Shown: one piece after another, positions 16,912-27,074 of the stretch | Position numbering within the stretch: position 1 is the stretch's first letter | Layout of the letters: the number at the start of each line of letters is the position of its first letter | Assembly: GCA_024709145.1 (NCBI GenBank) | Contig: JANJXG010000133.1 | Location: 1-64,000, forward strand | Source: Bacteroidales bacterium | Lineage (GTDB): Bacteria > Bacteroidota > Bacteroidia > Bacteroidales > F082 | Reading direction: 5' to 3' | Length of the DNA stretch: 64,000 bases | Program-made: the position numbers and the translations under genes | Notes under the pieces: model-generated | What the model was told of the DNA's origin: nothing | Seen by the model: the letters and a program-made list of their open reading frames with translations, nothing else | The model's database searches: none

Positions 16912-17871
16912 TCAGAGTCGTTGTTGAATCATTTGCTCAAGTTTCACAAGGTCGGCTGCAAATTTACGAATGCCTTCAGCCAGTTTTTCTGTTGCCATGG
17001 CATCTTCGTTGAGCAACCACCTGAATTGCTGCTCATCAGGTGAAATTTTGTGTATTTGCATTGATTTTGACGTCATAGGGTCGAGTTTCAGGCTGAGTTT
17101 TTCATTCATCATTTCCAACTCAGCCAACAAGGAAGGTGCAATGGTGAGCAGGTCGCATCCTGCCAATTCGGTGATCTCGCCTGTGTTTCTGAAACTGGCA
17201 CCCATCACCTCGGTTTGATAACCAAAGTGCTTGTAGTAATGAAAAATTTCAGTAACCGACAACACCCCCGGATCTTCGGCGGCAGGGATGTGATCGACTT
17301 TGCGGCTGACTTTGTGCCAATCAAGGATGCGCCCAACAAAAGGTGAAATAAGCCTGACACCGGCTTCGGCACAGGCTATCGCCTGAATTTTACTGAACAA
17401 CAGGGTGAGGTTGGTGCGGATACCTTCGCGTTCGAGCACTGCGGCAGCCTGAATACCTTCCCAGGTAGCTGCAATTTTGATTAAAATTCTTTCACGACTA
17501 ATCCCCCGTCCCTCATACATTTCGATGAGCTGCCGAGCCTTGTTAATGGTTCCAACCATATCAAACGAAAGCCGTGCATCCACTTCGGTGGAGACCCGGC
17601 CTGGCACAATTTGTAGTATTTCCATGCCGAAATTTACGGCCAGACGATCGAGGCAGGTATTTAAACGATGCTTTTGTGTATGCGCTGTCTGCCGGGCATA
17701 AACCACGGCTTCGTCAACAAGGTGAGCATACCTTGGATCCTGAGCTGAAGCATAAATCAATGAAGGATTGGTGGTTGCATCAATGGGTTTGTATTGTCTC
17801 ATCGACTCAAAATCGCCGGTATCTGCTACCACACGGGTAAAGTTTTTTAGTTGGGTAAGGGTGTTTTCCAT
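16912..17871 (-). CDS. tal: Transaldolase
   Basis: 319 residues, the length of the TalA/TalB class. Family motifs: [14 protein letters not shown] near residue 31, [10 protein letters not shown], and the Schiff-base Lys in [12 protein letters not shown] (about residue 131), then [11 protein letters not shown] and [12 protein letters not shown]. It moves a three-carbon dihydroxyacetone unit between sedoheptulose-7-phosphate and glyceraldehyde-3-phosphate in the non-oxidative pentose phosphate pathway. Cytoplasmic. It starts 28 bp after the metG stop on the same strand, so it is probably transcribed with metG, an association without an obvious functional reason. Confidence 0.97.
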   Translation of the reverse strand: MENTLTQLKNFTRVVADTGDFESMRQYKPIDATTNPSLIYASAQDPRYAHLVDEAVVYARQTAHTQKHRLNTCLDRLAVNFGMEILQIVPGRVSTEVDARLSFDMVGTINKARQLIEMYEGRGISRERILIKIAATWEGIQAAAVLEREGIRTNLTLLFSKIQAIACAEAGVRLISPFVGRILDWHKVSRKVDHIPAAEDPGVLSVTEIFHYYKHFGYQTEVMGASFRNTGEITELAGCDLLTIAPSLLAELEMMNEKLSLKLDPMTSKSMQIHKISPDEQQFRWLLNEDAMATEKLAEGIRKFAADLVKLEQMIQQRL

Positions 17872-17898
17872 CCTGTTAAAATGATTAGAAAAAATGTG

Positions 17899-19962
17899 TT
17901 ATTTCACTTCGCTACCGTTGTGAAAGTCCGTTGTCGGACTAACAAAACAGAGTTTTCCTTCGCTGTTTTCAGCCATTAAGATCATTCCTTGCGACACAAC
18001 ACCTCGCAACTCACGTGGTGCCAGATTCACCAGCATGACAACTTTTTGTCCAATAATCGACTCGGGTTGATAATGTTCGGCTATTCCGCTCACGACAGTT
18101 CGTTTGTCAAGACCTGTATCAACTACAAGCTTGAGGAGTTTTTTCGCTTTGGGCATGACTTCTGCAGCAACGATGGTTCCTGTGCGCAGATCCATACCGG
18201 CAAACTGCTCGTAGGTGATGGTTTCTTTTTGTGCCTTAAGTTCGGGGCCTGCCGCTTGCTTGTTGGCTTTTTTGGTGTCGAGTAGTTTCTGAACCTGTGC
18301 CTCAATGGCATCATCATCAATTTTGGTGAAGAGGTAGCCGGCTTCACCCAATTGATGTCCGGCCGGAAGCAACACTGTTGTGTAAGCTTCCTGCCAGTTG
18401 AACCTTTTACTTTTCAACATAGTGGCCAGACGTGCTGCGCTGAAAGGTAAAAATGGCTCGGAAAGTACCATCAGCTTGGCCACAATCTGCAACGAAACAG
18501 CCAAAATGGTTTGTACCCGCTCCGGATCAGTTTTAAAAAGCTTCCAGGGCTCATTTTCAGTAAGGTACTTATTGCCAAGCCTGGCCAGATTCATGAACTC
18601 ATTGAGAGCTTCGCGAAATCTGTAAAGTGAAATACTGGCGCCAATTTTTTCGGGGAAAGCATCCATTTGTTCGAGAACTTCCCGGTCTTTCACCGTGAGC
18701 TCACCCATTGCCGGCACAACACCCCCAAAATATTTTCCTGTAAGCACGAGTGTCCGGTTCACAAAATTGCCATATACAGCCAGTAGTTCGTTGTTATTGC
18801 GTGCCTGAAAATCTTTCCAGGTGAAGTCGTTGTCTTTGGTTTCAGGAGCGTTGGCGGTGAGAACATACCGCAGTTCATCCTGACGGCCCGGAAAATCAAT
18901 CAGGTATTCGTGCAGCCAGACTGCCCAGTTGCGTGAAGTAGAAATTTTATCATTTTCCAGATTTAAAAACTCGTTGGCAGGCACATTGTCCGGTAAAATA
19001 TAGCTGCCTTCACTTTGAAGCATGGCCGGGAAAATGATGCAATGAAATACGATGTTGTCCTTGCCAATGAAATGAACAAGTTTGGAGTCATCACTTTTCC
19101 AGTAAAGTTGCCAGTCTTTGCCTGTTTTTTCAGACCATTCGCGCGTGGCCGAAATATATCCTATTGGTGCATCAAACCACACATACAGCACTTTACCATC
19201 GGCACCTTCCACAGGAACCTTAACACCCCAGTCGAGATCGCGTGTAACAGCCCGAGGCTGCAAACCCTGGTCAATCCACGACTTGCATTGACCATAAACG
19301 TTTGTTTTCCAGTCGTCTTTATGACCTTCTATGATCCATTCGCGAAGCCAGCCCTCAGCCTGATCAAGGGGCAAAAACCAATGCTTGGTTTCTTTGAGCA
19401 CAGGAACATTACCACTCAGCGCCGAGCGTGGATTTTTCAGGTCGAGCGGACTGAGAGAAGTTCCACAGCTTTCACATTGGTCGCCGTAAGCACGTTCAAA
19501 GCTACAATGCGGACAGGTGCCGGTGATGTATCGGTCGGCCAAAAACTGACCGGCTTCTGTATCGTAATACTGCTGAGATGTTTTTTCAATAAAAACACCT
19601 TTATCATAAAGGGTTTTAAAAAAAGCAGCCGCAGTTTGGTGGTGAATGGGAGCCGAAGTGCGTGAATAGACATCAAACGAAATTCCAAAATCAGCAAAAG
19701 ATTCTTTGATAATACGGTGATATTTATCCACAACTTCCTGTGGTTGAATACCTTGCTGTCTTGCCTTGATGGTGATCGGCACGCCGTGTTCATCAGAACC
19801 TCCGATGAATACAACATCTTCGCCTGTCATTCTCAGGTAACGCACATAAATATCGGCAGGTACGTAAACACCGGCCAGATGGCCGATATGAATTGGTCCG
19901 TTGGCGTAAGGCAAAGCCGAGGTAACCGTATAACGTTTGAATTGTTTACTTTTGGATTCCAT
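17899..19962 (-). CDS. metG: Methionyl-tRNA synthetase
   Basis: 687 residues from the Met at 19962 ([31 protein letters not shown]). A longer reading from 20028 is rejected because a -7 box (19998-20005) falls inside it. Class I signatures: HIGH in [10 protein letters not shown] and a KMSKS-type loop reading KISTS. A zinc-binding insertion is present ([17 protein letters not shown]). The C-terminal ~110 residues are an EMAP/Trbp111-type tRNA-binding domain ([29 protein letters not shown]). It charges tRNA-Met with methionine. Divergent from the LD-carboxypeptidase gene. Confidence 0.98.
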   Translation of the reverse strand: MESKSKQFKRYTVTSALPYANGPIHIGHLAGVYVPADIYVRYLRMTGEDVVFIGGSDEHGVPITIKARQQGIQPQEVVDKYHRIIKESFADFGISFDVYSRTSAPIHHQTAAAFFKTLYDKGVFIEKTSQQYYDTEAGQFLADRYITGTCPHCSFERAYGDQCESCGTSLSPLDLKNPRSALSGNVPVLKETKHWFLPLDQAEGWLREWIIEGHKDDWKTNVYGQCKSWIDQGLQPRAVTRDLDWGVKVPVEGADGKVLYVWFDAPIGYISATREWSEKTGKDWQLYWKSDDSKLVHFIGKDNIVFHCIIFPAMLQSEGSYILPDNVPANEFLNLENDKISTSRNWAVWLHEYLIDFPGRQDELRYVLTANAPETKDNDFTWKDFQARNNNELLAVYGNFVNRTLVLTGKYFGGVVPAMGELTVKDREVLEQMDAFPEKIGASISLYRFREALNEFMNLARLGNKYLTENEPWKLFKTDPERVQTILAVSLQIVAKLMVLSEPFLPFSAARLATMLKSKRFNWQEAYTTVLLPAGHQLGEAGYLFTKIDDDAIEAQVQKLLDTKKANKQAAGPELKAQKETITYEQFAGMDLRTGTIVAAEVMPKAKKLLKLVVDTGLDKRTVVSGIAEHYQPESIIGQKVVMLVNLAPRELRGVVSQGMILMAENSEGKLCFVSPTTDFHNGSEVK

Positions 19963-19997
19963 TTTGTAAAGCTTCGAAAGGGATGAAAAATTCGGGG

Positions 19998-20005
19998 CAA
20001 AGGTA
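19998..20005 (-). promoter_or_regulatory. -7 element TACCTTTG for metG
   Basis: Perfect TAnnTTTG on the minus strand, with a predicted start near 19992 and a ~30-nt leader to the chosen metG start. It lies in the short gap shared with the divergent gene at 20021. Confidence 0.55.
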
Positions 20006-20020
20006 ACCAATAGTTTAAAC

Positions 20021-20932
20021 ATGATCACACCACCACCGCTTCAAAAGGACGATATCATTGCATTGGCTACACCGGCTCGCAGCATCGGTATGGCCTCGAT
20101 TAAGTCCGTCAGGGATTTGTTTGAACAACAAGGTTGGCAACTCCGGCTCGACCCCCGGGTGTTCAGCACCCATCATCAGTTTGGTGGCAACGATCAACAA
20201 AGGAAGGATCACCTCAATGCCTTGATTGCAGATCCCGCCGTAAAGGCCATTCTTTGCGGACGCGGTGGATATGGTAGCTTGCGCATTGTTGATGAGCTTG
20301 ACCTGAAACCATTGGCAAGTTATCCGAAATGGCTGATCGGATTTTCTGATATTACGGTGCTGCATGCCAGTTTCCAAAAACATGCCGGAATAGAATCAAT
20401 CCATGCCACCATGCCATTCAATATGCACGAAAACAGTCACGAATCGCTGGAAAGTCTTCTTTCGGTACTTCAAGGAAATGCCCCTTCCTACACTTTTGAA
20501 TGGGATGTAAACAATCGTGCAGGAAACTGCGAAGGCAAACTGACCGGCGGTAACCTTTCCATACTCTACAGCCTGCAGGCATCAGCATCCATGCCCGATC
20601 CTGAAGGTTGTATTTTGCTCATCGAGGATGTGGACGAGTACCTGTATCATATTGACAGGATGATGCTTAGCTTAAGAAGGTCAGGGTTTCTGAGTCGTTT
20701 GGCCGGTGTTGTGGCAGGAAATTTTACCCAAATTCACGACAACAATGTGCCCTTTGGTTGTTCGGTTCAGGACATCATTCGTGAACACACCGATAACTAC
20801 CGATATCCTGTTGCTTTTGGTCTTCCTGCCGGGCATCTTGCCGACAACAGAGCTCTGATACTTGGCAGACAGACAAGCCTGCATGTCAAAAACAGACAAT
20901 CTTCCAGTCTGATTCAAAACACTAACCAATAA
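20021..20932 (+). CDS. Muramoyltetrapeptide (LD-)carboxypeptidase, S66 family
   Basis: 303 residues, no signal peptide. S66 (LdcA/MccF) motifs: IALATPARS at the N-terminus, nucleophile Ser in [10 protein letters not shown] (about residue 109), [11 protein letters not shown], the catalytic Glu in [16 protein letters not shown] (about 205) and the His in [11 protein letters not shown] (about 274). LdcA releases the terminal D-Ala from muropeptide tetrapeptides during cytoplasmic peptidoglycan recycling; MccF relatives inactivate microcin C, so the substrate is not certain. Followed by yraN 12 bp downstream in the same direction. Confidence 0.93.
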   Translation: MITPPPLQKDDIIALATPARSIGMASIKSVRDLFEQQGWQLRLDPRVFSTHHQFGGNDQQRKDHLNALIADPAVKAILCGRGGYGSLRIVDELDLKPLASYPKWLIGFSDITVLHASFQKHAGIESIHATMPFNMHENSHESLESLLSVLQGNAPSYTFEWDVNNRAGNCEGKLTGGNLSILYSLQASASMPDPEGCILLIEDVDEYLYHIDRMMLSLRRSGFLSRLAGVVAGNFTQIHDNNVPFGCSVQDIIREHTDNYRYPVAFGLPAGHLADNRALILGRQTSLHVKNRQSSSLIQNTNQ

Positions 20933-20944
20933 AGAAAATCAATC

Positions 20945-21307
20945 ATGGCCGAACACAATGATATCGGGAAAACCGGAGAAGAAATGGCAATCAAGCTCTT
21001 GCGTGAAAAAGGATACAAAATCCTTGAGCAAAACTGGCATTATGGCCGCGAAGAAATTGACCTCATCGCCATGGATGGTGACACCCTGGTGATCGTTGAA
21101 GTTAAGACCCGCACGACGAGTTGGTTTGGCGAACCCGAATTTGCTGTTACCCGCTCCAAGCAAAAAGCCCTCATCAGAGCCGCTGAAGGTTATATCATTC
21201 GAAACAACCTGGACCTTGATACCCGCTTCGACGTCGTCTCCATTGTGATCAGTCCGCAGGAAAAAAAAATCGAACACATCGAAGATGCTTTTTACCCAAC
21301 CCTTTAA
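20945..21307 (+). CDS. YraN/UPF0102 family endonuclease-like protein
   Basis: 120 residues, normal for the family. The restriction-endonuclease-like fold is shown by GKTGEEMAIKLLREKGYKILEQNW, REEIDLIAMDGDTLVIVEVKTRT (the D...E-x-K catalytic pattern) and the C-terminal RFDVVSIVISP. The family is widespread, often near RNase HII or methyltransferase genes; its physiological role remains uncertain. Probably in one transcript with the LD-carboxypeptidase gene. Confidence 0.93.
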   Translation: MAEHNDIGKTGEEMAIKLLREKGYKILEQNWHYGREEIDLIAMDGDTLVIVEVKTRTTSWFGEPEFAVTRSKQKALIRAAEGYIIRNNLDLDTRFDVVSIVISPQEKKIEHIEDAFYPTL

Positions 21308-21367
21308 AAATGATAAAGCAGTGTTTCAAATCATTTTTTCTGCCATGCCCGAAAATCCTGGTTGATA

Positions 21368-21399
21368 TTGACATTCGTGCCAAAGTTTGACTACATTTG
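21368..21399 (+). promoter_or_regulatory. Bacteroidota sigma-A promoter (TTG-N21-TACATTTG)
   Basis: TTG at 21368-21370, 21-nt spacer, TACATTTG at 21392-21399; start expected near 21405. It lies before the ATG at 21427 and rules out the longer reading from 21397. Confidence 0.75.
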
Positions 21400-21426
21400 T
21401 GCAAGGCTTTAGAAATACAGCGTTTA

Positions 21427-23061
21427 ATGGAAGCAAACAAAACAAAAGAAGCTTTAATCCTTGAAATTGAGCAGCAAAAGGAGACCATTCGTCAACTTCA
21501 GGCTCAATTGCATCAAATGAGCCAGTCGTCAGAAAAAGACCTTGAGCACAGGCTGGCACTCACAATTAACAATATTCCACTTGCCATTCTCAATGCCGAC
21601 AGGCATGGATATATCACAGCCGTTAACCCTGCTTTTCTTAAATTATTCGACAAACAGGCCAGTGAGCTGGTTGACAAACAAAATATCAAATTTTTTGATC
21701 CATTCCAACATACTGAACTCCAGTCAAAAATTACACAACTCATCGACAACCTGATCGATTTCGATGTTGAACTTCCATTTCCATCAGCCAAAAAAGACGC
21801 TTTTTTTCGTTGCAGGGGCCTGAGTATTCGTAGCCGTATCAGCGACGGACAGAGTTTTCTGCTCATCATCGGTGATGTGTCGAAACGCAAGTTGACTGAG
21901 CATGAGCTCATCAAGGCGCTTCAGAAAGCCGAAGAATCAGACAAGTTGAAGACAGCTTTCCTGGCAAGTATGTCACACGAAATCAGAACACCAATGAATC
22001 ACATCATTGGTTTTACCGAATTTATGAAAGACCTTAGCCTGCCCGCGTATGAACGCGAAGAATATGCTGAGATTATTTTCGACAGCGGTCAGCTTTTATT
22101 ACGTCTGATTGACGACATCATCGACATCGCAAAGATTGAATCAGGCCAAATGCAGCTACATATAAGTGTTTTTGCCCTTAACGATGTATTGTATGCCGTT
22201 TATAAGGCCTTCAACGAAATGCGCAGCCGAAAAGGTAAACAACACATCAGTTTTCATTTACACATGCCGGAAACCGACAACACCGTTTTCATGAAAACCG
22301 ATGCTGCCAGGTTACAACAACTCTTCTACAATCTCATCGACAATGCCTTTAAATTTACCGAAACAGGCAGTGTGACAATGGGTTATCAGATCGAAAGCAA
22401 CAACATCAGTTTCTTTGTGGAGGATACTGGTCCCGGAATTCCGGTTGATCAACAGGAGCATATCTTTAAGCGTTTCAGGCAGTTGGATTATGGTATGTCG
22501 AAAAAATACGGCGGAACCGGCCTGGGGTTGGCTATCGTCAAAGGCATGATCGATTTGCTCGAGGGGCAAATTCAGATTTATTCTGAACCGGAAAAAGGCA
22601 CTCGTTTCACCTTCACCATACCGGGAATGATTGTTCAGAACAACATTAAACCAGCACTGACGCCAAAAATCAGTCCACAGGCTGACTGGTCTATGTATAA
22701 CATTCTGGTGGTTGAAGACGAACGTACCAATTACAATCTACTGATGATTATGCTGCGACCTTCCAAAGTTAAGCTGCTTTGGGCTACCAATGGTAAAGAG
22801 GCTGTAAAAATGGCTGAAGAAAACCTGCAAACAATCGACCTGGTTTTGATGGACATACGCCTGCCTCTTATGAACGGTTATGAAGCAACAAAAGCCATCA
22901 AAATATTGAAACCTGATCTTCCGGTAATTGCACAAACAGCTTATGCGATGGATGTAGAAATTCAAACCGCCATCGCCGCTGGTTGCGATGGATACATTAC
23001 AAAGCCCATCGAGCGAAATCTGCTGCTGGAAACCATTGCATTACACCTGCCCGCTAAGTAG
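21427..23061 (+). CDS. PAS-domain hybrid histidine kinase with C-terminal receiver
   Basis: 544 residues from the ATG at 21427. Order: short coiled-coil (EIEQQKETIRQLQAQLHQM), PAS domain near 45-160 (NNIPLAILNADRHGYITAVNPAFLKLF), HisKA with H-box MSHEIRTPMN (about residue 184), HATPase_c with NLIDNAFKFTETG, EDTGPGIP and GGTGLGLAIVKG, then a receiver domain near 425-540 (ILVVEDERTNYN, phospho-acceptor Asp in LVLMDIRLPLMNGYEA, Thr in AQTAYA, Lys in ITKPI). No membrane helix, so a soluble cytoplasmic sensor. The output partner is not encoded nearby. It follows yraN but has its own promoter. Confidence 0.94.
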   Translation: MEANKTKEALILEIEQQKETIRQLQAQLHQMSQSSEKDLEHRLALTINNIPLAILNADRHGYITAVNPAFLKLFDKQASELVDKQNIKFFDPFQHTELQSKITQLIDNLIDFDVELPFPSAKKDAFFRCRGLSIRSRISDGQSFLLIIGDVSKRKLTEHELIKALQKAEESDKLKTAFLASMSHEIRTPMNHIIGFTEFMKDLSLPAYEREEYAEIIFDSGQLLLRLIDDIIDIAKIESGQMQLHISVFALNDVLYAVYKAFNEMRSRKGKQHISFHLHMPETDNTVFMKTDAARLQQLFYNLIDNAFKFTETGSVTMGYQIESNNISFFVEDTGPGIPVDQQEHIFKRFRQLDYGMSKKYGGTGLGLAIVKGMIDLLEGQIQIYSEPEKGTRFTFTIPGMIVQNNIKPALTPKISPQADWSMYNILVVEDERTNYNLLMIMLRPSKVKLLWATNGKEAVKMAEENLQTIDLVLMDIRLPLMNGYEATKAIKILKPDLPVIAQTAYAMDVEIQTAIAAGCDGYITKPIERNLLLETIALHLPAK

Positions 23062-23184
23062 TTGCGGTTATTTTACCGGGGCAATCATCAAAAAAAACTC
23101 ACACAAGCCGTTGGTTTTTCTTGTTTCAATAAAAAAATTGGCAAGCTCATGATTATTTTGTTTATTTGTTCACCAAAACAAAAT

Positions 23185-24534
23185 ATGATGATCCTGAAAA
23201 AAAACATTTTACTGATTTTCATGCTGTTGAGCATGTTCAGCATCCTTCAGGCACAAGAAGAAGAAAAAAGTGCGGCAAAACGGATTAAAACCGGCTGGAC
23301 CTTTGGTGCTTTACCTGCCATATCCTACAACACCGACCTCGGTTTCCAGTATGGTGCACTGGTGAACTTTTACTACTATGGCGATGGAAAAACTTATCCA
23401 AAATACCTGCATTCACTCTATGCCGAGGTATCACGTTATACCAAAGGAAGTGGGATTAACAGGTTTTTCTACGATTCCGAACACCTGATTCCAGGCATCC
23501 GAATCACTTCTGACCTGAGTTACCTCACTGAGAAAGCCCTTGACTTTTACGGCTTTAATGGATATGATGCGGTTTTTAACGAAGATTGGTCAAACGACGA
23601 AAGTGATGATTACATCACAAGGATGTTTTACAGGCATGAGCGGAAGATGTTTAGGTTTATGACAGATTTTCAGGGGAAATTTGGTTACAAACCTTTGCGT
23701 TGGGTAGCCGGTTTCGGAATCCTGCACAACAAGGTTGCACCGGTAGATCTGGAACGACTCAACAAGGGAAAAGATGATGAAGATAAGTTACCCGATGTCC
23801 CGGGTTTGTATGATAAATATGTTTCCTGGGGGATCATTAAGGAAGATGAAAAAGAAGGTGGCTGGTCTAATTACCTTAAGCTGGGTCTGGTTTTCGACAC
23901 CCGCGACTTTGAACCCAATCCTATGAAAGGTATCTGGAGTGAAGTGGTTCTGTTCGCTGCACCTGGTTTTCTCGGAAACGGGGATTATGGCTTTGCCAAA
24001 ATTTCGGCCACCCACAGACAATATTTCACCCTTGTTAAAGATAGGCTGTCATTTGTATACCGACTTAATTATCAAGGAACTATTGCGGGTGATGTGCCGT
24101 TCTATATGCAGCCTTATATGATTAATTCGTTCAGCAATTCATCCAATACAGATGGTTTGGGAGGATCGAAAACTTTGCGTGGTGTGATGCGTAACCGCGT
24201 TGTTGGTGATGGTTTCGCCTTTGGAAACGCAGAATTTCGCTGGAAATTTTTCAAAACAGTGCTTTGGAAACAAAACATCTACCTGGGTTTAAATGCCTTT
24301 GCTGATGCCGGAATGGTGCTTCAAAAGGTTGACCTTGATTTAAGCAAGGTACCTGATATTGTCGGATTACAGAATTATTTCCTCACCGATGAAGAAAGCA
24401 TGCATACCACTTATGGAGCCGGTTTGCGCATTGTTATGAACGAAAACTTCATTGTTGCTGTTGATTACGGAAGGCCTTTCGATAAACGTGATGGCGGCGG
24501 CGGAATTTATATCGGGTTGAACTATCTGTTTTAA
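23185..24534 (+). CDS. Outer-membrane surface-antigen (Omp85/BamA-superfamily) barrel protein
   Basis: 449 residues from the ATG at 23185, which gives a good signal peptide (MMILKKNILLIFMLLSMFSILQAQ). There are no POTRA domains: the mature protein starts directly with barrel strands (GWTFGALPAISYNTDLGFQYGALVNFYYYGDG). The C-terminal half matches the Bac_surface_Ag barrel: LKLGLVFDTRDFEPNPMKGIW, SKTLRGVMRNRVVGDGFAFGNAEFRW, and a final beta-signal ending GIYIGLNYLF with terminal Phe. Short Omp85-like proteins lacking POTRA are common in Bacteroidota and of unknown cargo. It starts 123 bp after the hybrid kinase; co-transcription is possible. Confidence 0.85.
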   Translation: MMILKKNILLIFMLLSMFSILQAQEEEKSAAKRIKTGWTFGALPAISYNTDLGFQYGALVNFYYYGDGKTYPKYLHSLYAEVSRYTKGSGINRFFYDSEHLIPGIRITSDLSYLTEKALDFYGFNGYDAVFNEDWSNDESDDYITRMFYRHERKMFRFMTDFQGKFGYKPLRWVAGFGILHNKVAPVDLERLNKGKDDEDKLPDVPGLYDKYVSWGIIKEDEKEGGWSNYLKLGLVFDTRDFEPNPMKGIWSEVVLFAAPGFLGNGDYGFAKISATHRQYFTLVKDRLSFVYRLNYQGTIAGDVPFYMQPYMINSFSNSSNTDGLGGSKTLRGVMRNRVVGDGFAFGNAEFRWKFFKTVLWKQNIYLGLNAFADAGMVLQKVDLDLSKVPDIVGLQNYFLTDEESMHTTYGAGLRIVMNENFIVAVDYGRPFDKRDGGGGIYIGLNYLF

Positions 24535-24587
24535 AAACCAACAGGGCTGATTTGAATAATATTAACCCCAACGATTTTTTATATTCA

Positions 24588-24625
24588 GGCCCAGGTGTTT
24601 AGCTTTCTAAGCTAAATGTAGGGCC
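24588..24625. repeat. Nested inverted repeat between the barrel gene and the cupin gene
   Basis: TTTAGCTT-TCT-AAGCTAAA (24598-24616) is a perfect 8-bp hairpin, enclosed by GGCCC (24588-24592) and GGGCC (24621-24625). No U-run follows on either strand, so it is not a standard terminator. The rest of the 205-bp gap shows nothing else I can name. Confidence 0.45.
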
Positions 24626-24739
24626 AGGGAAGGGATTGATTTCAGATATTGACTTGATCTTTCCCGGTATGAGAGTTGTTCACAAAGGGCAACCTACTGA
24701 AATGACTTGTATTAACTATTAAACTAAAATCACTTTCCT

Positions 24740-25354
24740 ATGGAACGACGAAATTTCATTATGACCTCAAGTCTGTTTGCAGCATTCAGCGCTTTGTCAC
24801 CTTTGGCATTGGGAACAACTCCTGATACCGTAGTTTCTGATCCCTTGAAACCTGTTCTTTTACCTGGTACTACTCCCCTTGAGCACAAAGGAGGTATGGA
24901 TATTCGTGTTTGGATGCGAAGCTCTATGACCAACGGATTGTTTTCGAGTGTCGAATGTGCAGTAGCTCCAAAATTGATGGGTCCTGCTCCGCATCATCAT
25001 CTTGAACTTGATGAAATCATGTATGTGATTGAAGGTACAGCAAGTGTCCTGGTAGGCGATGAAGTAGTGGAAGTAAATGCCGGTGGATGGCACCTGCGTC
25101 CGCGGTTAATAACACATACCTTTTGGAATGCTTCTGAAAAACCCTTGCGATTTGTTGATATGTATTTCAATCAACCCTTTGAAGAATATCTTGAGGCAGT
25201 TTTTTTTAAATTGACTCCCGAAAACGGATATGAAAACGGATCGGAGAAAAAAAACAAAGCGATAGCTGCCCTCACTGAAAAGTTTGGATTGGTTCAATTA
25301 CCCGACGCCTGGGAAAAACGCAAAGAAATTGCATCCAAATACGGCCTGAAGTAG
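24740..25354 (+). CDS. Exported cupin-domain protein
   Basis: 204 residues. The N-terminus (MERRNFIMTSSLFAAFSALSPLALG) has a twin-Arg followed by a hydrophobic stretch, compatible with a Tat signal. A single cupin_2 barrel spans about 75-145, with the metal motif GPAPHHHLELDEIMYVIEG (two or three His and a Glu) and a second motif GGWHLRPRLITHTFWN providing the last His. The C-terminal helix is extra. Tat export would suit a protein that loads its metal before export. Enzymatic role cannot be told from sequence (dioxygenase, isomerase or binding protein). Stands alone, convergent with queD. Confidence 0.8.
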   Translation: MERRNFIMTSSLFAAFSALSPLALGTTPDTVVSDPLKPVLLPGTTPLEHKGGMDIRVWMRSSMTNGLFSSVECAVAPKLMGPAPHHHLELDEIMYVIEGTASVLVGDEVVEVNAGGWHLRPRLITHTFWNASEKPLRFVDMYFNQPFEEYLEAVFFKLTPENGYENGSEKKNKAIAALTEKFGLVQLPDAWEKRKEIASKYGLK

Positions 25355-25537
25355 CTTTTGTGCTAAGCCAATGTCTTTTCGGATGATTTTGTTCCCCGTA
25401 TATGTTGATTTTCCCTGCGGGATTTCCTTGTTTGAGTTCGAATAAAAGCCTGCTCTTTTTCGATTTGCAGCTGCTAACATCCAGAGAATTTTGGTGTTTT
25501 AATTGACTTTTTATTACCCGCCTATCTGATTGATTTG

Positions 25538-25996
25538 TTAACGATCCTGTTCCTGGTCAGAAGCAAGCCATTCGGCATAAGAAGTGGCGGTTTCGCGAAG
25601 TAAGACCCGAATCAAGCTGATTCCGGCAGGTAAGTTTTCTTTAATTTTTTGAGCAAAATCAATGACCATTAATTCGCTGGTTGGCTGGTAATCAAGAAGT
25701 ATCACTTTTTCAAAACTACTATGTAAATGACTGGTAATCTCAGCAGACATGGCAGCATTCAACACGAGCGCATGATCAAACACATCAATAATCTGAGCTT
25801 TTACGATGCGCTTCAAGTCGCCGAAATCCATGACCATCCCCAGTTTAACGTGACCTTGGCTGGCAATGGGTTCCCCGATTACGGTTACTTTAAGCTCATA
25901 GGAATGTCCATGTACATTGCGACAGGGACCGTCGTATCCCAGCAGCGCATGTGCCATTTCAAATTTAAACTCCTTGGTGATGCGTATCTTAGCCAT
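25538..25996 (-). CDS. queD: 6-pyruvoyl-tetrahydropterin synthase / 6-carboxytetrahydropterin synthase (QueD-like)
   Basis: 152 residues. Zinc ligands lie in FEMAHALLG and NVHGHSYEL, the catalytic Cys in GPCRNVHGH, and later FDHALVLN, plus the pterin-anchoring Glu in LLRETATSYAEW. QueD makes 6-carboxytetrahydropterin from dihydroneopterin triphosphate in queuosine synthesis; PTPS relatives lead to biopterin, so the symbol is tentative. No other queuosine gene is in the window. It starts 4 bp after the secreted endonuclease stop on the same strand, so it is the last gene of a three-gene operon. Confidence 0.92.
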   Translation of the reverse strand: MAKIRITKEFKFEMAHALLGYDGPCRNVHGHSYELKVTVIGEPIASQGHVKLGMVMDFGDLKRIVKAQIIDVFDHALVLNAAMSAEITSHLHSSFEKVILLDYQPTSELMVIDFAQKIKENLPAGISLIRVLLRETATSYAEWLASDQEQDR

Positions 25997-26000
25997 GTGT

Positions 26001-27074
26001 TTAGTTTTTAATGAGTTTCAACGTAGTGGACTGGCTGTCGTTTCCTGTTACTTTTAACAGGTAAAAGCCAGGCAGCAAATGATTTACGGGCAGTTTAATC
26101 AATGGGGTTCTACTTTCGGGAACAACCGAAAAAACAATTCTTCCGCTGATGTCAGAAACAGTCACCTCGAAATCCTGGTCCACTTCGGTAAAATGTACAG
26201 ATAGCTTTGCTTCATCTGTTACCGGATTGGGCCAAAGTTGGAGCTGCAGGCTGTTTTCGGCCACAGCAGCTGCCGGATTCCAGATAAAATCAGCAAACTC
26301 CGGATGATCGATAAAAGGGTTTCTGTTTTGCTGAATGAGATAAATCGCGTTGTTTCGGTTGATTTCTTTTTCACTCACAGGATCGAGTAGATGCCACTGA
26401 AGCAAAAGCTGACGGGCCCAGGGTTTAGGTTGCGCACCGGTAACCATCTCACTTCCGGGCCAATTGGTATCTTCGCCCAAATATCGTGTTGACATATACA
26501 TCAATCCCCTGGCGATGTCGCCTTTGTAGGCATCAATGGGCTCAAAAGCCGTACCCGAATAACCAGATGTTGCACTTGTACCCAATCTTGATCCGTTGGT
26601 GGAAGTCCAGCTGGCCTGTCCAACTTCGGCATAAGGATGATTTCCTCGACGGTTGTTTACATAGCCGTCTGTTGGCAGTATGTGAAAAAGATCGGTGTAC
26701 ATAGGTAACTGATCATCGAACCAACTGGCTGGGAAAGAATGTTCTCTGTTGTAGCAGCTTCCCTCGCCACTGTAATTACCACACTGATCGGTAAAAAAAT
26801 CATATGTATAAGCAGCTGTTCCTCCAGGCACGTCAGAATAAACATCCCAAACTTTATCATCCTGGCGTCTGTCGGTAAGATAAAAATCCTGCCACAATTG
26901 AGCATAGGTTCGCACCTGATGATTTTGAATGATTTGATGGAGCGCAATCTGCAATGCTTCGCCGCTAAGTTGGCTTGTGCCGTCATAATATCCCGGCGGG
27001 ATTTGAGCCTTGAGGCTGATAACGAACAACCAAAGCAGGGTTGTTGTAAAAAAACGGCGCAAAAGCATTTTCAT
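26001..27074 (-). CDS. Secreted endonuclease I with T9SS C-terminal sorting domain
   Basis: 357 residues from the ATG at 27074, which overlaps the upstream stop as TAATG (translational coupling). Signal peptide (MKMLLRRFFTTTLLWLFVISLKA, then QIPP). The catalytic domain of the EndA/Bsn family (about 25-265) has YNREHSFPASWF with the active His, then DLFHILPTDGYVNNRRGNHP and the Asn-containing RGLMYMSTRY. The last ~80 residues are a type A sorting domain (LWPNPVTDEAKLSV ... LLPGFYLLKVTG ... TLKLIKN), predicting export through the type IX system. It likely degrades extracellular DNA or RNA for nutrient use. Confidence 0.95.
   Translation of the reverse strand: MKMLLRRFFTTTLLWLFVISLKAQIPPGYYDGTSQLSGEALQIALHQIIQNHQVRTYAQLWQDFYLTDRRQDDKVWDVYSDVPGGTAAYTYDFFTDQCGNYSGEGSCYNREHSFPASWFDDQLPMYTDLFHILPTDGYVNNRRGNHPYAEVGQASWTSTNGSRLGTSATSGYSGTAFEPIDAYKGDIARGLMYMSTRYLGEDTNWPGSEMVTGAQPKPWARQLLLQWHLLDPVSEKEINRNNAIYLIQQNRNPFIDHPEFADFIWNPAAAVAENSLQLQLWPNPVTDEAKLSVHFTEVDQDFEVTVSDISGRIVFSVVPESRTPLIKLPVNHLLPGFYLLKVTGNDSQSTTLKLIKN

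Noticed and set aside
19015-19665. 216-codon ORF on the plus strand
   Set aside because: Antisense to metG; no family resemblance.
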